Source of the DNA: Rickettsiales bacterium
GTDB lineage: Bacteria > Pseudomonadota > Alphaproteobacteria > Rickettsiales > Deianiraeaceae
Direction: 5' to 3'
NCBI GenBank assembly: GCA_947378695.1
Contig: CANCKZ010000022.1
Location: 1-9,463, forward strand
DNA length: 9,463 bases
In this document: one piece after another, positions 1 through 7,276 of the stretch
How the letters are laid out: each line of letters opens with the position of its first letter
How positions within the stretch are numbered: position 1 is the stretch's first letter
The notes under the pieces: generated by a model
What the model was told of the DNA's origin: nothing
The model's database searches: none
The model's input: only the letters and a program-made list of their open reading frames with translations
Position numbers and translations under genes: made by a program

Positions 1-702
1 GTGAGAGGATCTATTCTATATGTAACCCACAAGGTGAAGGGGAAGCTTGAAAAACGCAAACGCAATGCAATGGTATTTGTGCGAATGTTTTTGATAATCC
101 TTCGTAATATTTCATACAAAGAAAACGGGGTTTGGCGTGTAAAATTTGGTGATATCCTTGATATCATAAGCAAATATTCCCAGTTCACACTAATCGCAAT
201 TGCCGTGTTTCCACTAATTTTGCCAATTCCGTATCCGCCCGGAATGCCAACAATGCTTTCAATTCCTGTTTTTGTTTTCATTCTAAACGCACTTGTTGGA
301 AGGAAAATTGTTGCAATTCCGGAAAAAGTTCGCAAAATTTCCTTTAAAATCGATTCCCTTAAAACCATTGTGTTGAAATCTACTATCATCATAACAATTC
401 TTGCGAAAATTTCACGAGGCGGACGCATGAAGTGGATGATTGACCCACAAATGACCAAAGTTCACGCCTTTTTCATGCTAATAATGTGCACTTTAATTGC
501 ACTGCCATTTCCCGGAACGAACTATCTGCCTTCAATATCAATTTTTGTTATTGCTCTTGGTGTAGTTTTAACAGACGGAATTCTTGTTGGCATTGGGTAT
601 TTCATCGGCATTTCAGGAATTTTGCTTGTTACGATGATTGTAATCTTTGGCAAAGCGTTGCTTGGGTTTATCATCAACTTTGCCAAATATCTAGCCTACT
701 AA
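1..702 (+). CDS. exoD: ExoD-family polytopic membrane protein (start uncertain, possibly cut by window edge)
   Basis: The protein resembles the ExoD family, small inner-membrane proteins named for a rhizobial exopolysaccharide and symbiosis gene; their biochemical role is not established. Family features are a short N-terminal segment (residues about 43-57, WRVKFGDILDIISKY), then hydrophobic stretches at about 58-78, 80-100, 120-136, 153-170 and 172-225. There are two Pro/Gly-rich turns, LPIPYPPGMP near 70-80 and LPFPGTNYLP near 166-176, which are the twin motifs typical of ExoD. The reading frame is open to the left edge. A GTG sits at position 1 and the first ATG is at 70, giving about 210 residues, close to the usual family length. 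No clear ribosome binding site settles the choice. Its TAA (700-702) overlaps the pdxJ stop on the other strand. Family assignment is fairly sure; function is unknown. Confidence 0.82.
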   Translation: MRGSILYVTHKVKGKLEKRKRNAMVFVRMFLIILRNISYKENGVWRVKFGDILDIISKYSQFTLIAIAVFPLILPIPYPPGMPTMLSIPVFVFILNALVGRKIVAIPEKVRKISFKIDSLKTIVLKSTIIITILAKISRGGRMKWMIDPQMTKVHAFFMLIMCTLIALPFPGTNYLPSISIFVIALGVVLTDGILVGIGYFIGISGILLVTMIVIFGKALLGFIINFAKYLAY

Positions 703-1427
703 GCGTTAATTACATCATACATCTTGTTCACGGATTTCTCCAATCCTGAATAAATTGCTTCGCCAATAAGGAAGTGTCCAATATTGAAAAGCTCAATTTC
801 GTCAATTTTTGCAAGCTTCACAACATTTTTATATGTCAAGCCGTGTCCCGCATGGCATTGCATTCCAAGTTTTGCAATTAATTTTGCAATTTGGGTTATT
901 TCTTCAAGTTCTTCCTGTTGGTGAATACCTGTTGTGTTTGCATATTTCCCCGTGTGAATTTCGATAACATCAGCAGCAAGTTCTTTTGCAAGGTGAATTG
1001 CTTCCTCGTTTGCATCAAGGAAAAGCGAAACAATAATTCCAGCTTCTTTAAGTTGCTTAATGCAATTTTCCACCTTCCCTCTGTGCGTGATTATATCCAG
1101 CCCGGATTCCGTTGTCATTTCCTCTCGTTTTTCAGGAACAAGGCACACTGAATAAGGCTTGTTTGCCAGTGCAATATCAACCATTTCCTGCGTGCAAGCC
1201 ATTTCAAGGTTAATTTTAATGGGAGATTCCCCACACAAAAGCACAACATCGGCATCGCGAATGTGTCGCCTGTCTTCACGAAGGTGAATTGTGATAAGTT
1301 CAACGCCTTTGCAATTATTAATTATTTCCACTGCACGAGTAAGATTTGGGAATGAGCTGTCTCTTGCGTTGCGAATTGTGGCGATGTGGTCAATATTCAC
1401 ACCCAATAGTTTAATTTCTTGTTTCAT
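699..1427 (-). CDS. pdxJ: Pyridoxine 5'-phosphate synthase
   Basis: PdxJ condenses 1-deoxy-D-xylulose 5-phosphate with 3-amino-2-oxopropyl phosphate to form pyridoxine 5'-phosphate, the ring-closing step of DXP-dependent vitamin B6 synthesis in the cytoplasm. Family blocks along the TIM barrel, in the 242-residue form, are LGVNIDHIATIRNAR (8-22), ITIHLREDRRHI (45-56), NLEMA (73-77), CLVPEKREEMTTESGLD (95-111), VSLFLDA (133-139), EIHTGKYA (156-163), HAGHGLTY (192-199) and FNIGHFLIGEAI (214-225). The frame also has a TTG seven codons upstream (1448). I prefer the ATG at 1427 because the likely -10 box lies at 1448-1453, so the TTG would be at or before the transcript start. The length then matches the family (about 240). 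It is transcribed alone, divergent from mlaD and convergent with exoD. It implies the host makes its own B6. Confidence 0.97.
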   Translation of the reverse strand: MKQEIKLLGVNIDHIATIRNARDSSFPNLTRAVEIINNCKGVELITIHLREDRRHIRDADVVLLCGESPIKINLEMACTQEMVDIALANKPYSVCLVPEKREEMTTESGLDIITHRGKVENCIKQLKEAGIIVSLFLDANEEAIHLAKELAADVIEIHTGKYANTTGIHQQEELEEITQIAKLIAKLGMQCHAGHGLTYKNVVKLAKIDEIELFNIGHFLIGEAIYSGLEKSVNKMYDVINA

Positions 1428-1447
1428 TTGTATAGAAAAATCTTGCA

Positions 1448-1477
1448 ATTAAAAATTGTGTCTTAATTCTTTGTCAA
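1448..1477 (-). promoter_or_regulatory. Putative sigma-70-type promoter of pdxJ
   Basis: Read on the minus strand, a perfect TTGACA (1477-1472) is followed after 18 nt by TTTAAT (1453-1448), five of six matches to the -10 consensus. Transcription would begin near 1441, leaving a leader of roughly 14 nt before the ATG at 1427. On the plus strand the same bases read TTGTCA (1471-1476), with TATTTA 18 nt later (1495-1500). That pair could serve mlaD, but transcription would then start at about the mlaD ATG, so it is much less certain. No experimental evidence; called from consensus match only. Confidence 0.5.
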
Positions 1478-1503
1478 GAAATTTTAGTAAGAATTATTTA
1501 TAT

Positions 1504-1974
1504 ATGTTCAAAATATTTTCGAAAGGAATAAAATCGGGAAGAGTTGTTGAAGGCGTAATTTCAGTTATCGCAATAATAATCTTCATCGCATTTGCCTCAT
1601 ACATTGCACTTTCCGTGAAAAAAAATTCTGTTGATGCTGAAAATGTGCAAGAATTTTACGCAAAATTTAACGATATCGACGGCATATCAATTGGCTCTGA
1701 TGTCAAAATTTCCGGTTACAAGGTTGGCTCCGTTGTTGATATTGCAATCGATCCCACAACTTACGATGTTAAAGTTGTTATGCAAGTTTCAAGTGAAATC
1801 AAAATTCCCACAGATTCCACCGCCGCAATTAGAACTTCCGGAATTTTAGGCGGGAAATATCTTGGAATAATTCCCGGTGCTGATGAGAAATATCTTGAAT
1901 CTGGAAAAGAGATTATCTACACGCAGTCGGCAATTAGTCTTGAAAATCTTATCAGTACATTTGTAAAAAAATAA
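1504..1974 (+). CDS. mlaD: MCE-domain lipid-transport protein MlaD
   Basis: MlaD is the periplasmic, inner-membrane-anchored substrate-binding part of the Mla phospholipid transporter, which moves lipids between inner and outer membranes with the MlaE permease and MlaF ATPase. The 156-residue protein has one N-terminal membrane anchor (about 15-36) and one MCE domain (about 47-125). The latter includes FNDIDGISIGSDVKISGYKVG (55-75) and IRTSGILGGKYLGIIPG (109-125). A short C-terminal helix, TQSAISLENLISTF (140-153), matches the end of classical MlaD proteins. The frame is open from a TTG at 1456. I chose the ATG at 1504 because it places the anchor close to the N-terminus, as usual. No Shine-Dalgarno sequence is visible. 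mlaE, mlaF, mlaB and mlaC are not in the window; pstS follows after 5 nt, so the two are probably co-transcribed. Confidence 0.9.
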   Translation: MFKIFSKGIKSGRVVEGVISVIAIIIFIAFASYIALSVKKNSVDAENVQEFYAKFNDIDGISIGSDVKISGYKVGSVVDIAIDPTTYDVKVVMQVSSEIKIPTDSTAAIRTSGILGGKYLGIIPGADEKYLESGKEIIYTQSAISLENLISTFVKK

Positions 1975-1979
1975 CAGTT

Positions 1980-2999
1980 ATGAACTTCATCGCCCCCTTC
2001 ATCGCATTTGTTATATCGGTTAATTGTAATGCTGCAATTTTAATGAGTGGCTCTTCCACTGTCTACCCATTCGCAACGGTTCTTGCGGAAGAGTTTGCCT
2101 ATAAAACAAACATTCAAGCACCAATTGTTGAAGCGGTTGGCACTGGCGGGGGTTTTTCCGCATTTTGCAACGGCAACGGCACAAATTCACCCGATATCGT
2201 CAATGCCTCACGCCCAATTAAGGAATCTGAACAAGTTCGTTGCATGAAAAACAATGTTTCGTATAAGTCCATTCCAATTGGTCTTGATGCCATAATCATT
2301 GCCATGCACTCGAATAATCAACGCTTGGAATTGATAAGATCGTTGACGGACGAAGACATTTTCAAAGCCTTTGCAAGGGAAGTTCTTATTGATGGCAAAA
2401 TTGTCAAAAATCCGTATGAAAAATGGAGTCAAATCAATCCATCGTTGCCGGATATTGAAATTATCATTTACGGCCCGCCATCAACATCTGGAACTCGTGA
2501 CTCCTTCACACACATTGCACTTGTTCAATATTGTTCGAAATTGCCTGAATTTAAAGCAAAATATGGTTCAAAAGTGGAGCAAGGCTGCGCGTTAATTCGA
2601 AACGATGGTAAGTTTATTGAATCTGGTGAAAATGATACATTTGTTGTGCATAAAATCTCGCTTCGTAAGGGTTCGATTGGCATTTTTGGATATTCACACT
2701 ACATGGAAAACAAGGCATCGCTTCACGCCGTTAAAATCAATGAGGTCAGCCCAAGCAACTACTCAATTTCAACAGGACAATACAAGATTGCTCGACCTTT
2801 GTTTTTATACTTCAAAAATCACTCGTTGCAAAATAATGAAGATTTAAGAAAGTTTTTGAAAGAGGTAAAAAGCCCAGATGCAATTGGTTTTGGTGGATAC
2901 TTGGAATCTTATCACTTAATACCCCTTGACAAACAATTTTTGGCAAATCATAAACTTAACGAAATTGACAGCAACTTAACTGCATTAAATGATGTCTGA
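1980..2999 (+). CDS. pstS: Phosphate ABC transporter substrate-binding protein, PstS/SphX type
   Basis: This is the periplasmic phosphate-binding protein of the high-affinity Pst uptake system. Residues 1-18 form a signal peptide (hydrophobic core at 3-14, likely cleavage after CNA). Phosphate-binding and family motifs are GSSTVYPF (24-31), GTGGGFSAFC (54-63), NASRPIKESE (75-84) and YGPPSTSGTRDSF (164-176). Cys63/Cys88 and Cys183/Cys203 could form disulfides in the periplasm (inference). The length of 339 fits the family. The start is 5 nt after the mlaD stop, and the last codons overlap the nuoG start, so it lies inside a mixed operon and not next to pstC, pstA or pstB. A pstA gene lies about 3 kb away on the other strand. 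No Pho-box is recognisable upstream; expression probably follows the mlaD transcript. Confidence 0.93.
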   Translation: MNFIAPFIAFVISVNCNAAILMSGSSTVYPFATVLAEEFAYKTNIQAPIVEAVGTGGGFSAFCNGNGTNSPDIVNASRPIKESEQVRCMKNNVSYKSIPIGLDAIIIAMHSNNQRLELIRSLTDEDIFKAFAREVLIDGKIVKNPYEKWSQINPSLPDIEIIIYGPPSTSGTRDSFTHIALVQYCSKLPEFKAKYGSKVEQGCALIRNDGKFIESGENDTFVVHKISLRKGSIGIFGYSHYMENKASLHAVKINEVSPSNYSISTGQYKIARPLFLYFKNHSLQNNEDLRKFLKEVKSPDAIGFGGYLESYHLIPLDKQFLANHKLNEIDSNLTALNDV

Positions 3000-4932
3000 A
3001 AACACGGTAAAAATCACCATAAATGGCACTGAACACCATATTCAAAAAGGACTAACCGTTCTGCAAGCTTGCCGTGATGTTGCGGCGGTTGAAGTTCCGC
3101 ACTTTTGCTATCACGACCGCCTTTCCGTCGCAGGAAATTGCCGCATGTGCCTTGTTGAAATTCAACCGGGACCACCAAAACCACAGGCTTCGTGTGCGAT
3201 AAATGTTGCCGAAGGCATGATTGTGAACACCGAAAGCAACATGACAAAGGAGGCTCGCAAAAATGTTATGCAATTCTTGCTTGCAAATCACCCACTTGAT
3301 TGCCCAGTTTGCGACCAAGGCGGTGAGTGCGATTTACAGGATCAATCCGTGAAATATGGCTCGTGTTCTTCAAAATTCGATGAACAAAAGCGCGCTGTTG
3401 AAGAAAAATCTATGGGACCACTCATCAAAACCGCAATGACCCGCTGCATTCACTGCATGCGTTGCGTTCGGTTCATGGAAGAAGTTGCCGGAACATCGGA
3501 AATTGGTTCGTTTCACCGTGGAAATGACACGGAAGTTGCTACATTTTTGAACAAGAATATTACAAGCGAACTTTCGGGAAATATCATCGATCTTTGCCCG
3601 GTTGGTGCCTTAACCGCAAAGCCTTACGCCTTCACATATCGCTCTTGGGAATTGACAAAAACGCCGTCAATTGATGTTATGGATTCCCTTGGATCTGCAA
3701 TTCGCATCGATTCCAAAGGCAATAAAGTTGTGCGAATTCTGCCACTTTTGAACGAGGAAATCAACGAGGAATGGCTTTCGGATCGCTCCCGTTTTTCGTG
3801 CGATGGTCTTTCAGTTCAACGAATTGACAAGCCGTACATCAAGAAAAATGGCACATTCACACCATCGTCTTGGAGTGATGCCATCGAACTTGTAGCGGAA
3901 AAACTGTCACTTTCTGGCGAAAAAGTTTGTGCAATAGCAGGGAAATTCACTGATGCTGAAAGCCTTTTTGCGATAAAAAAACTCCTCAACACATTGCACA
4001 GTAATTACACAGAAATTAACGAGGACGGTGCAAAAATTCTGACAAACCAACGCAAAAACTACCTTTTAAACACGCCAATTGCGGAATTTGAGAGCCTGAA
4101 AATGCTGTTAATTGTGAATTCTGATGTCCGTTTTGAGGCTCCGTTGTTGAATTCTCGCATTTTAAAAGCGGTGAAAAACGGTTGCAAAGTGTTTGTTGTG
4201 GGTGAAAAATTCAACGCAAACTATAAATTCACACACATTGGCAGTGAAAAATCGCTTTTGAGTGACATTCTTGCTGGCAAATTTCCGGAGGTTTTCGGCG
4301 AAAAATCGGCGATTTTGGTCGGTCGAAACGCACTTGTGGAAAAGGATGGCTATGCTGTCCACAAAATTTGCCTTGAAATTGGCGAAAAAATGGGCGAAAA
4401 TGCCTTCAATTTGCTCCACCAAACGGGCTCGGCGGTGGCTGGTCTTGATTTTGGCTTTACAAACGATGGCGGAATTGCCGAAATTTACGAAAAAATTCAA
4501 AAACAGGAGGTTACCACAACATTTTTGCTTGGCAGTGATGACATCGATTTTGAGAAAATCCGCAAATCTTTCGTGATATATCAAGGCACGCATGCTGATA
4601 AAGCGATTAAATTTGCCGATGTTATCCTTCCAAGCGAAGCTTACACGGAAAAATTCGCAAGCTACATCAACAACGAGGGCAAAATTCAGCACACAATTAA
4701 GGCCGTGGAATCGCCTCTTGAAGCAAAAAATGACGAGGAAATCATTCGCACAATTGCAAAAAAAATGAGGGCAACCCTTCCAGAATTCGCCCACGATTTC
4801 ACACCTGTGACCGTGCAAAATTTTGGCGAAATGACCGGAAAATTCGCAATATCGCAGCAGGAATCTCGTTTCAGAACTTGCTCAATTTCGCGAAACTCGA
4901 AAACGATGCTTGAATGCGAAAAACACAATTAA
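2989..4932 (+). CDS. nuoG: NADH-quinone oxidoreductase subunit G (complex I 75-kDa homologue)
   Basis: NuoG is the large iron-sulphur subunit in the peripheral arm of respiratory complex I, carrying electrons from NADH/FMN towards quinone. All ligands of three clusters are present. N1b (2Fe-2S) is C40, C51, C54 and C69. N5 (4Fe-4S) is H101, C105, C108 and C114. N4 (4Fe-4S) is C153, C156, C159 and C203 (in DLCPVGAL). The C-terminal half is the degenerate molybdopterin-oxidoreductase-like domain, with VILPSEAYTEKFASYINNEG at 545-564. The extra N7 cluster cysteines of the E. coli type are not seen, as in mitochondrial and alphaproteobacterial forms. At 647 residues it is slightly short. Two ATGs (2989, 2992) lie inside the end of pstS, suggesting translational coupling. 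No other nuo gene is adjacent in the window; the next gene is a flavoprotein. Confidence 0.97.
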   Translation: MMSENTVKITINGTEHHIQKGLTVLQACRDVAAVEVPHFCYHDRLSVAGNCRMCLVEIQPGPPKPQASCAINVAEGMIVNTESNMTKEARKNVMQFLLANHPLDCPVCDQGGECDLQDQSVKYGSCSSKFDEQKRAVEEKSMGPLIKTAMTRCIHCMRCVRFMEEVAGTSEIGSFHRGNDTEVATFLNKNITSELSGNIIDLCPVGALTAKPYAFTYRSWELTKTPSIDVMDSLGSAIRIDSKGNKVVRILPLLNEEINEEWLSDRSRFSCDGLSVQRIDKPYIKKNGTFTPSSWSDAIELVAEKLSLSGEKVCAIAGKFTDAESLFAIKKLLNTLHSNYTEINEDGAKILTNQRKNYLLNTPIAEFESLKMLLIVNSDVRFEAPLLNSRILKAVKNGCKVFVVGEKFNANYKFTHIGSEKSLLSDILAGKFPEVFGEKSAILVGRNALVEKDGYAVHKICLEIGEKMGENAFNLLHQTGSAVAGLDFGFTNDGGIAEIYEKIQKQEVTTTFLLGSDDIDFEKIRKSFVIYQGTHADKAIKFADVILPSEAYTEKFASYINNEGKIQHTIKAVESPLEAKNDEEIIRTIAKKMRATLPEFAHDFTPVTVQNFGEMTGKFAISQQESRFRTCSISRNSKTMLECEKHN

Positions 4933-6098
4933 TGCACATAAACATTGTTGGCGGCGGGGTTTCTGGGCTTGCACTTGGCTTTTTTGCGAAGCGTGCGGGC
5001 TTGAAATTCACAATTCACGAGGCGGAAAATCGATGCGGCGGCGTGGTTGCGACTCAAAACACGAAGCACGGGAAAATCCACCACGGACCCCACCTAGCCC
5101 GACTTTCACCCGAACTTGAAGAGGTTTTGCACTTTTTGCGCGTAAAAACCCTTATTTCCGTGAAAAACGGGCGATTTTTACTCAAAAATGGGAAAATTTG
5201 CAAAATTTCACCCAATTTCACCCAATTTTGCGAGGTTATCCTCAGCATTTTCCGCCAAAGGAAGGGGGCTTATGCCTCTTTGGGTGATTTTTCACGCCAC
5301 CATTTTGGGAAAACGACCGCAAATGTTCAAATTCAGGCACTTGTCAACGGCATTTTTGCGTGTAGTATTGATGATTTGCACGAAACGGCGTTGAAATCGC
5401 TATATTTTACTCAAAATCGTGCGATTTACTCAATTTTGGCGAAATTTCTTGCAAAAAAGCGTCAAAAACAACGAAAACCGCTGATAATTCGCCCAGATGG
5501 TGGTTTTCAGTCCTTAATTGATGCACTTGCGGGGGATTTGCGTGAAAATATCGTTTTTGGCAGTAAAATGACGAAAATTGACGAAAATTCACGCAATTTT
5601 ATCACAATTCCGGCGTATTGCGTGGCGAATGTTGAGGGTGTGCCGGAAAATTTGGCGAAATTATGCAAAAATATCACCTATCAAAGCCTTTGCGTTGCAA
5701 CAATTTTCACAAAAACGGCGATTAACCTTGACGGCATTGGGTGTCTTTCGAATAATTTAGACGGCGTTCTGGGTGTGCTGTTTAATTCGTCCGCTTTTGA
5801 GGAAAAATACACTTCCTACTCCGTTTTTTACAAAAATTGGACAAAAACACAGGTTGACGAGTGGTTTTTGAGCTTTTTTGGCGTGGAAATTGTGGAATCT
5901 TATCATTTTGAGTATCAAAACGCGATTCCTCTGCACAACAAGGCGGTACATGACCTTATTTTGGAAAATTCGGGAAATACTACGATTTTTTCCAACTATT
6001 CTGGTCAAATTTCGCTGATCGACATATTTACCAACGCAAAAAGTGAGATTTCACGCATAACAAATGCAAATGCGACCGCAAAAAACACAAAATTTTAG
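4932..6098 (+). CDS. hemG: Protoporphyrinogen oxidase-like FAD-dependent oxidoreductase
   Basis: Probably the oxygen-dependent type of protoporphyrinogen oxidase (also called HemY/PgoX), a membrane-associated flavoenzyme that oxidises protoporphyrinogen IX to protoporphyrin IX in haem synthesis. The N-terminus has a dinucleotide-binding fold: IVGGGVSG (5-12), the ribose-binding acidic residue E30, then RCGGVV (34-39). Family-like stretches follow: FSRHHFGKT (120-128) with LVNGIFA (137-143), PDGGFQSLIDALA (188-200) and GVLFNSSAF (281-289). The C-terminal block SNYSGQISLID (354-364) resembles the second FAD contact. At 388 residues it is clearly shorter than usual (about 450-480) and diverged, so another amine-oxidase-family enzyme is possible. 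I chose the ATG at 4932, which shares bases with the nuoG stop (TAATG) and places the FAD motif at the N-terminus. An in-frame ATG at 4914 would add six residues. Confidence 0.72.
   Translation: MHINIVGGGVSGLALGFFAKRAGLKFTIHEAENRCGGVVATQNTKHGKIHHGPHLARLSPELEEVLHFLRVKTLISVKNGRFLLKNGKICKISPNFTQFCEVILSIFRQRKGAYASLGDFSRHHFGKTTANVQIQALVNGIFACSIDDLHETALKSLYFTQNRAIYSILAKFLAKKRQKQRKPLIIRPDGGFQSLIDALAGDLRENIVFGSKMTKIDENSRNFITIPAYCVANVEGVPENLAKLCKNITYQSLCVATIFTKTAINLDGIGCLSNNLDGVLGVLFNSSAFEEKYTSYSVFYKNWTKTQVDEWFLSFFGVEIVESYHFEYQNAIPLHNKAVHDLILENSGNTTIFSNYSGQISLIDIFTNAKSEISRITNANATAKNTKF
5200..5231 (+). repeat. Short direct repeat inside an 8-bp inverted repeat
   Basis: Within the flavoprotein gene, the 10-mer AATTTCACCC occurs twice in tandem (5204-5213, 5214-5223), followed by the start of a third unit (5224-5228). 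The block is flanked by the inverted repeat GCAAAATT (5200-5207) and AATTTTGC (5224-5231), able to form an 8-bp stem with a 16-nt loop. The period of 10 is not a multiple of three, so the two units encode different residues. It is probably replication slippage in AT-rich coding sequence; no function is implied. Confidence 0.5.
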
Positions 6099-7219
6099 GT
6101 TCTTTGCAATCTGCTGCGAATTATATGCACGAAAAAGTTGATTATTGTGAGGAAAATTATGAAAACCATAATTCCTGCGGAGGCGTATTCGATGAAGGCT
6201 TCTGGGGGGTCGCTTGAACAAAGGAAAATTTGCAGTGGCAGTGTTGTTGTTGATTCGTTTATGATGGATTTTGGCGTTGAGCTTGAAAAAAATGCCATTC
6301 CAATGATGATTAATGGTGCGGTTTCGCCGGCTGCCCGTGCAATTGCAAGAAGAATTCCTGTGATAATTCGTGGCATTGAAAGGGGTAGGGTTACGATAAA
6401 TGTTGCCTGAACATTGCTTAAACCTAGTGATAATGCGGAGTCTTTGTATCCTTGTGGAACCATTGAGGCGGCGTTGTAGGTTATCATTATCACCATTGGA
6501 AGGATTAACAGGGTGAGTGCTATTCCACCGATGAGGGCGGAGGCTCTGTTAAATTCGAAGATATTGACGAAAATATTCAGCACAATTATGCCGTAAATAA
6601 TGGAAGGAATTGACGCAAGATTTTGAATGTTAATTTTCAAAATTGACTTCATTTTGCCTTGATTTAGGAACTCGGAGATATACAGCCCCACTAAAATTCC
6701 GGCTGGAACGGTTAAAATTATGAATATCAAAAGGACATAAAGCGAGCCAATCGTTGCACCTTTAATGCCGGCAACTTCGGGGTATATTGAGTTATTGTTT
6801 TGGAAGAAACTCCAATTAAAGCCTGTTTTCAGTGTGTGATTTTGCTTTGCGTATGCAATAATTTTGTTGTAATCCTGCGTAAATTCTTCGTGATTTGATG
6901 TGTTTTTCAGCACATATTTTTTGAAATCATATTTTACGGGAGTCCAGAATTCTGGGTTGGAGCGTTTGTCGTATTTAATAGATTTTGGGAAGAAGTTTTC
7001 AACTTTGTTATGCTCAACATTTTTACTGATAAACTCTTCAAGGTTGGAATTGTAGTAAATTTCAACGGTTTTCAGTGGTAAAATGGCGTTCTTCGTTATT
7101 GAAAATAGGAAAATGCCAAGGATAAAAAAGCAAAATAACGCCGCAAACATTGAAAAAGATTGGAAAATCAACGCCTTGCGATATCTTCTTTTAAGGAATG
7201 AACTTTGTGTTTTAAGCAT
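6095..7219 (-). CDS. pstA: Phosphate ABC transporter permease PstA
   Basis: PstA is one of two inner-membrane permease subunits of the Pst phosphate importer, working with PstC, the PstB ATPase and the periplasmic PstS. There is a first membrane helix at about 20-42, then a long polar, probably periplasmic, segment (about 43-150), then the transport core with helices from about 153 onward. The core contains ASIPSIIYGI (202-211) and the cytoplasmic EAA-type loop, KDSALSLGLSNVQ (259-271) to LPLSMPRIITG (278-288), which contacts the ATPase. ARAAGETAPL (294-303) is highly typical of PstA. At 374 residues it is longer than E. coli PstA because of the N-terminal periplasmic insert, as in alphaproteobacterial forms. 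It lies 57 nt after hisS on the same strand, with no pstC or pstB beside it. Its TAA overlaps the flavoprotein's stop. No Pho-box is recognised. Confidence 0.95.
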   Translation of the reverse strand: MLKTQSSFLKRRYRKALIFQSFSMFAALFCFFILGIFLFSITKNAILPLKTVEIYYNSNLEEFISKNVEHNKVENFFPKSIKYDKRSNPEFWTPVKYDFKKYVLKNTSNHEEFTQDYNKIIAYAKQNHTLKTGFNWSFFQNNNSIYPEVAGIKGATIGSLYVLLIFIILTVPAGILVGLYISEFLNQGKMKSILKINIQNLASIPSIIYGIIVLNIFVNIFEFNRASALIGGIALTLLILPMVIMITYNAASMVPQGYKDSALSLGLSNVQATFIVTLPLSMPRIITGILLAIARAAGETAPLIIIGMAFFSSSTPKSIINESTTTLPLQIFLCSSDPPEAFIEYASAGIMVFIIFLTIINFFVHIIRSRLQRT

Positions 7220-7276
7220 ATCTGTTTTTTGTTGAATATGGAGTAAATCGGCAAATATTAAAAATCAATGAAAAAA

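Noticed and set aside
1428..1448. N-terminal extension of PdxJ from a TTG at 1448
   Set aside because: It overlaps the likely -10 box, and PdxJ normally begins a few residues before LGVNIDH, which the ATG at 1427 provides.
1456..1503. N-terminal extension of MlaD from a TTG at 1456
   Set aside because: It would add 16 residues ahead of the membrane anchor without family support and would run through the divergent promoter region.
4162..4818. 218-codon open frame antisense to nuoG
   Set aside because: It lies wholly within nuoG, which has all its conserved motifs. The antisense protein is Phe/Cys-rich with no recognisable domain, as expected from codon bias on the other strand.
2989..4932. 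NuoG as a formate dehydrogenase or other molybdopterin enzyme
   Set aside because: The N1b, N5 and N4 ligand pattern and the degenerate C-terminal domain without cofactor-binding residues identify complex I subunit G.
6138..6410. 90-codon plus-strand open frame opposite pstA
   Set aside because: It is antisense to the most conserved part of the PstA permease core, and its sequence mirrors that conservation. No domain of its own.
7220..7276. Possible terminator or promoter between hisS and pstA
   Set aside because: Only a weak AATAT/ATATT symmetry is present, with no GC-rich stem and no -35/-10 pair at acceptable spacing.
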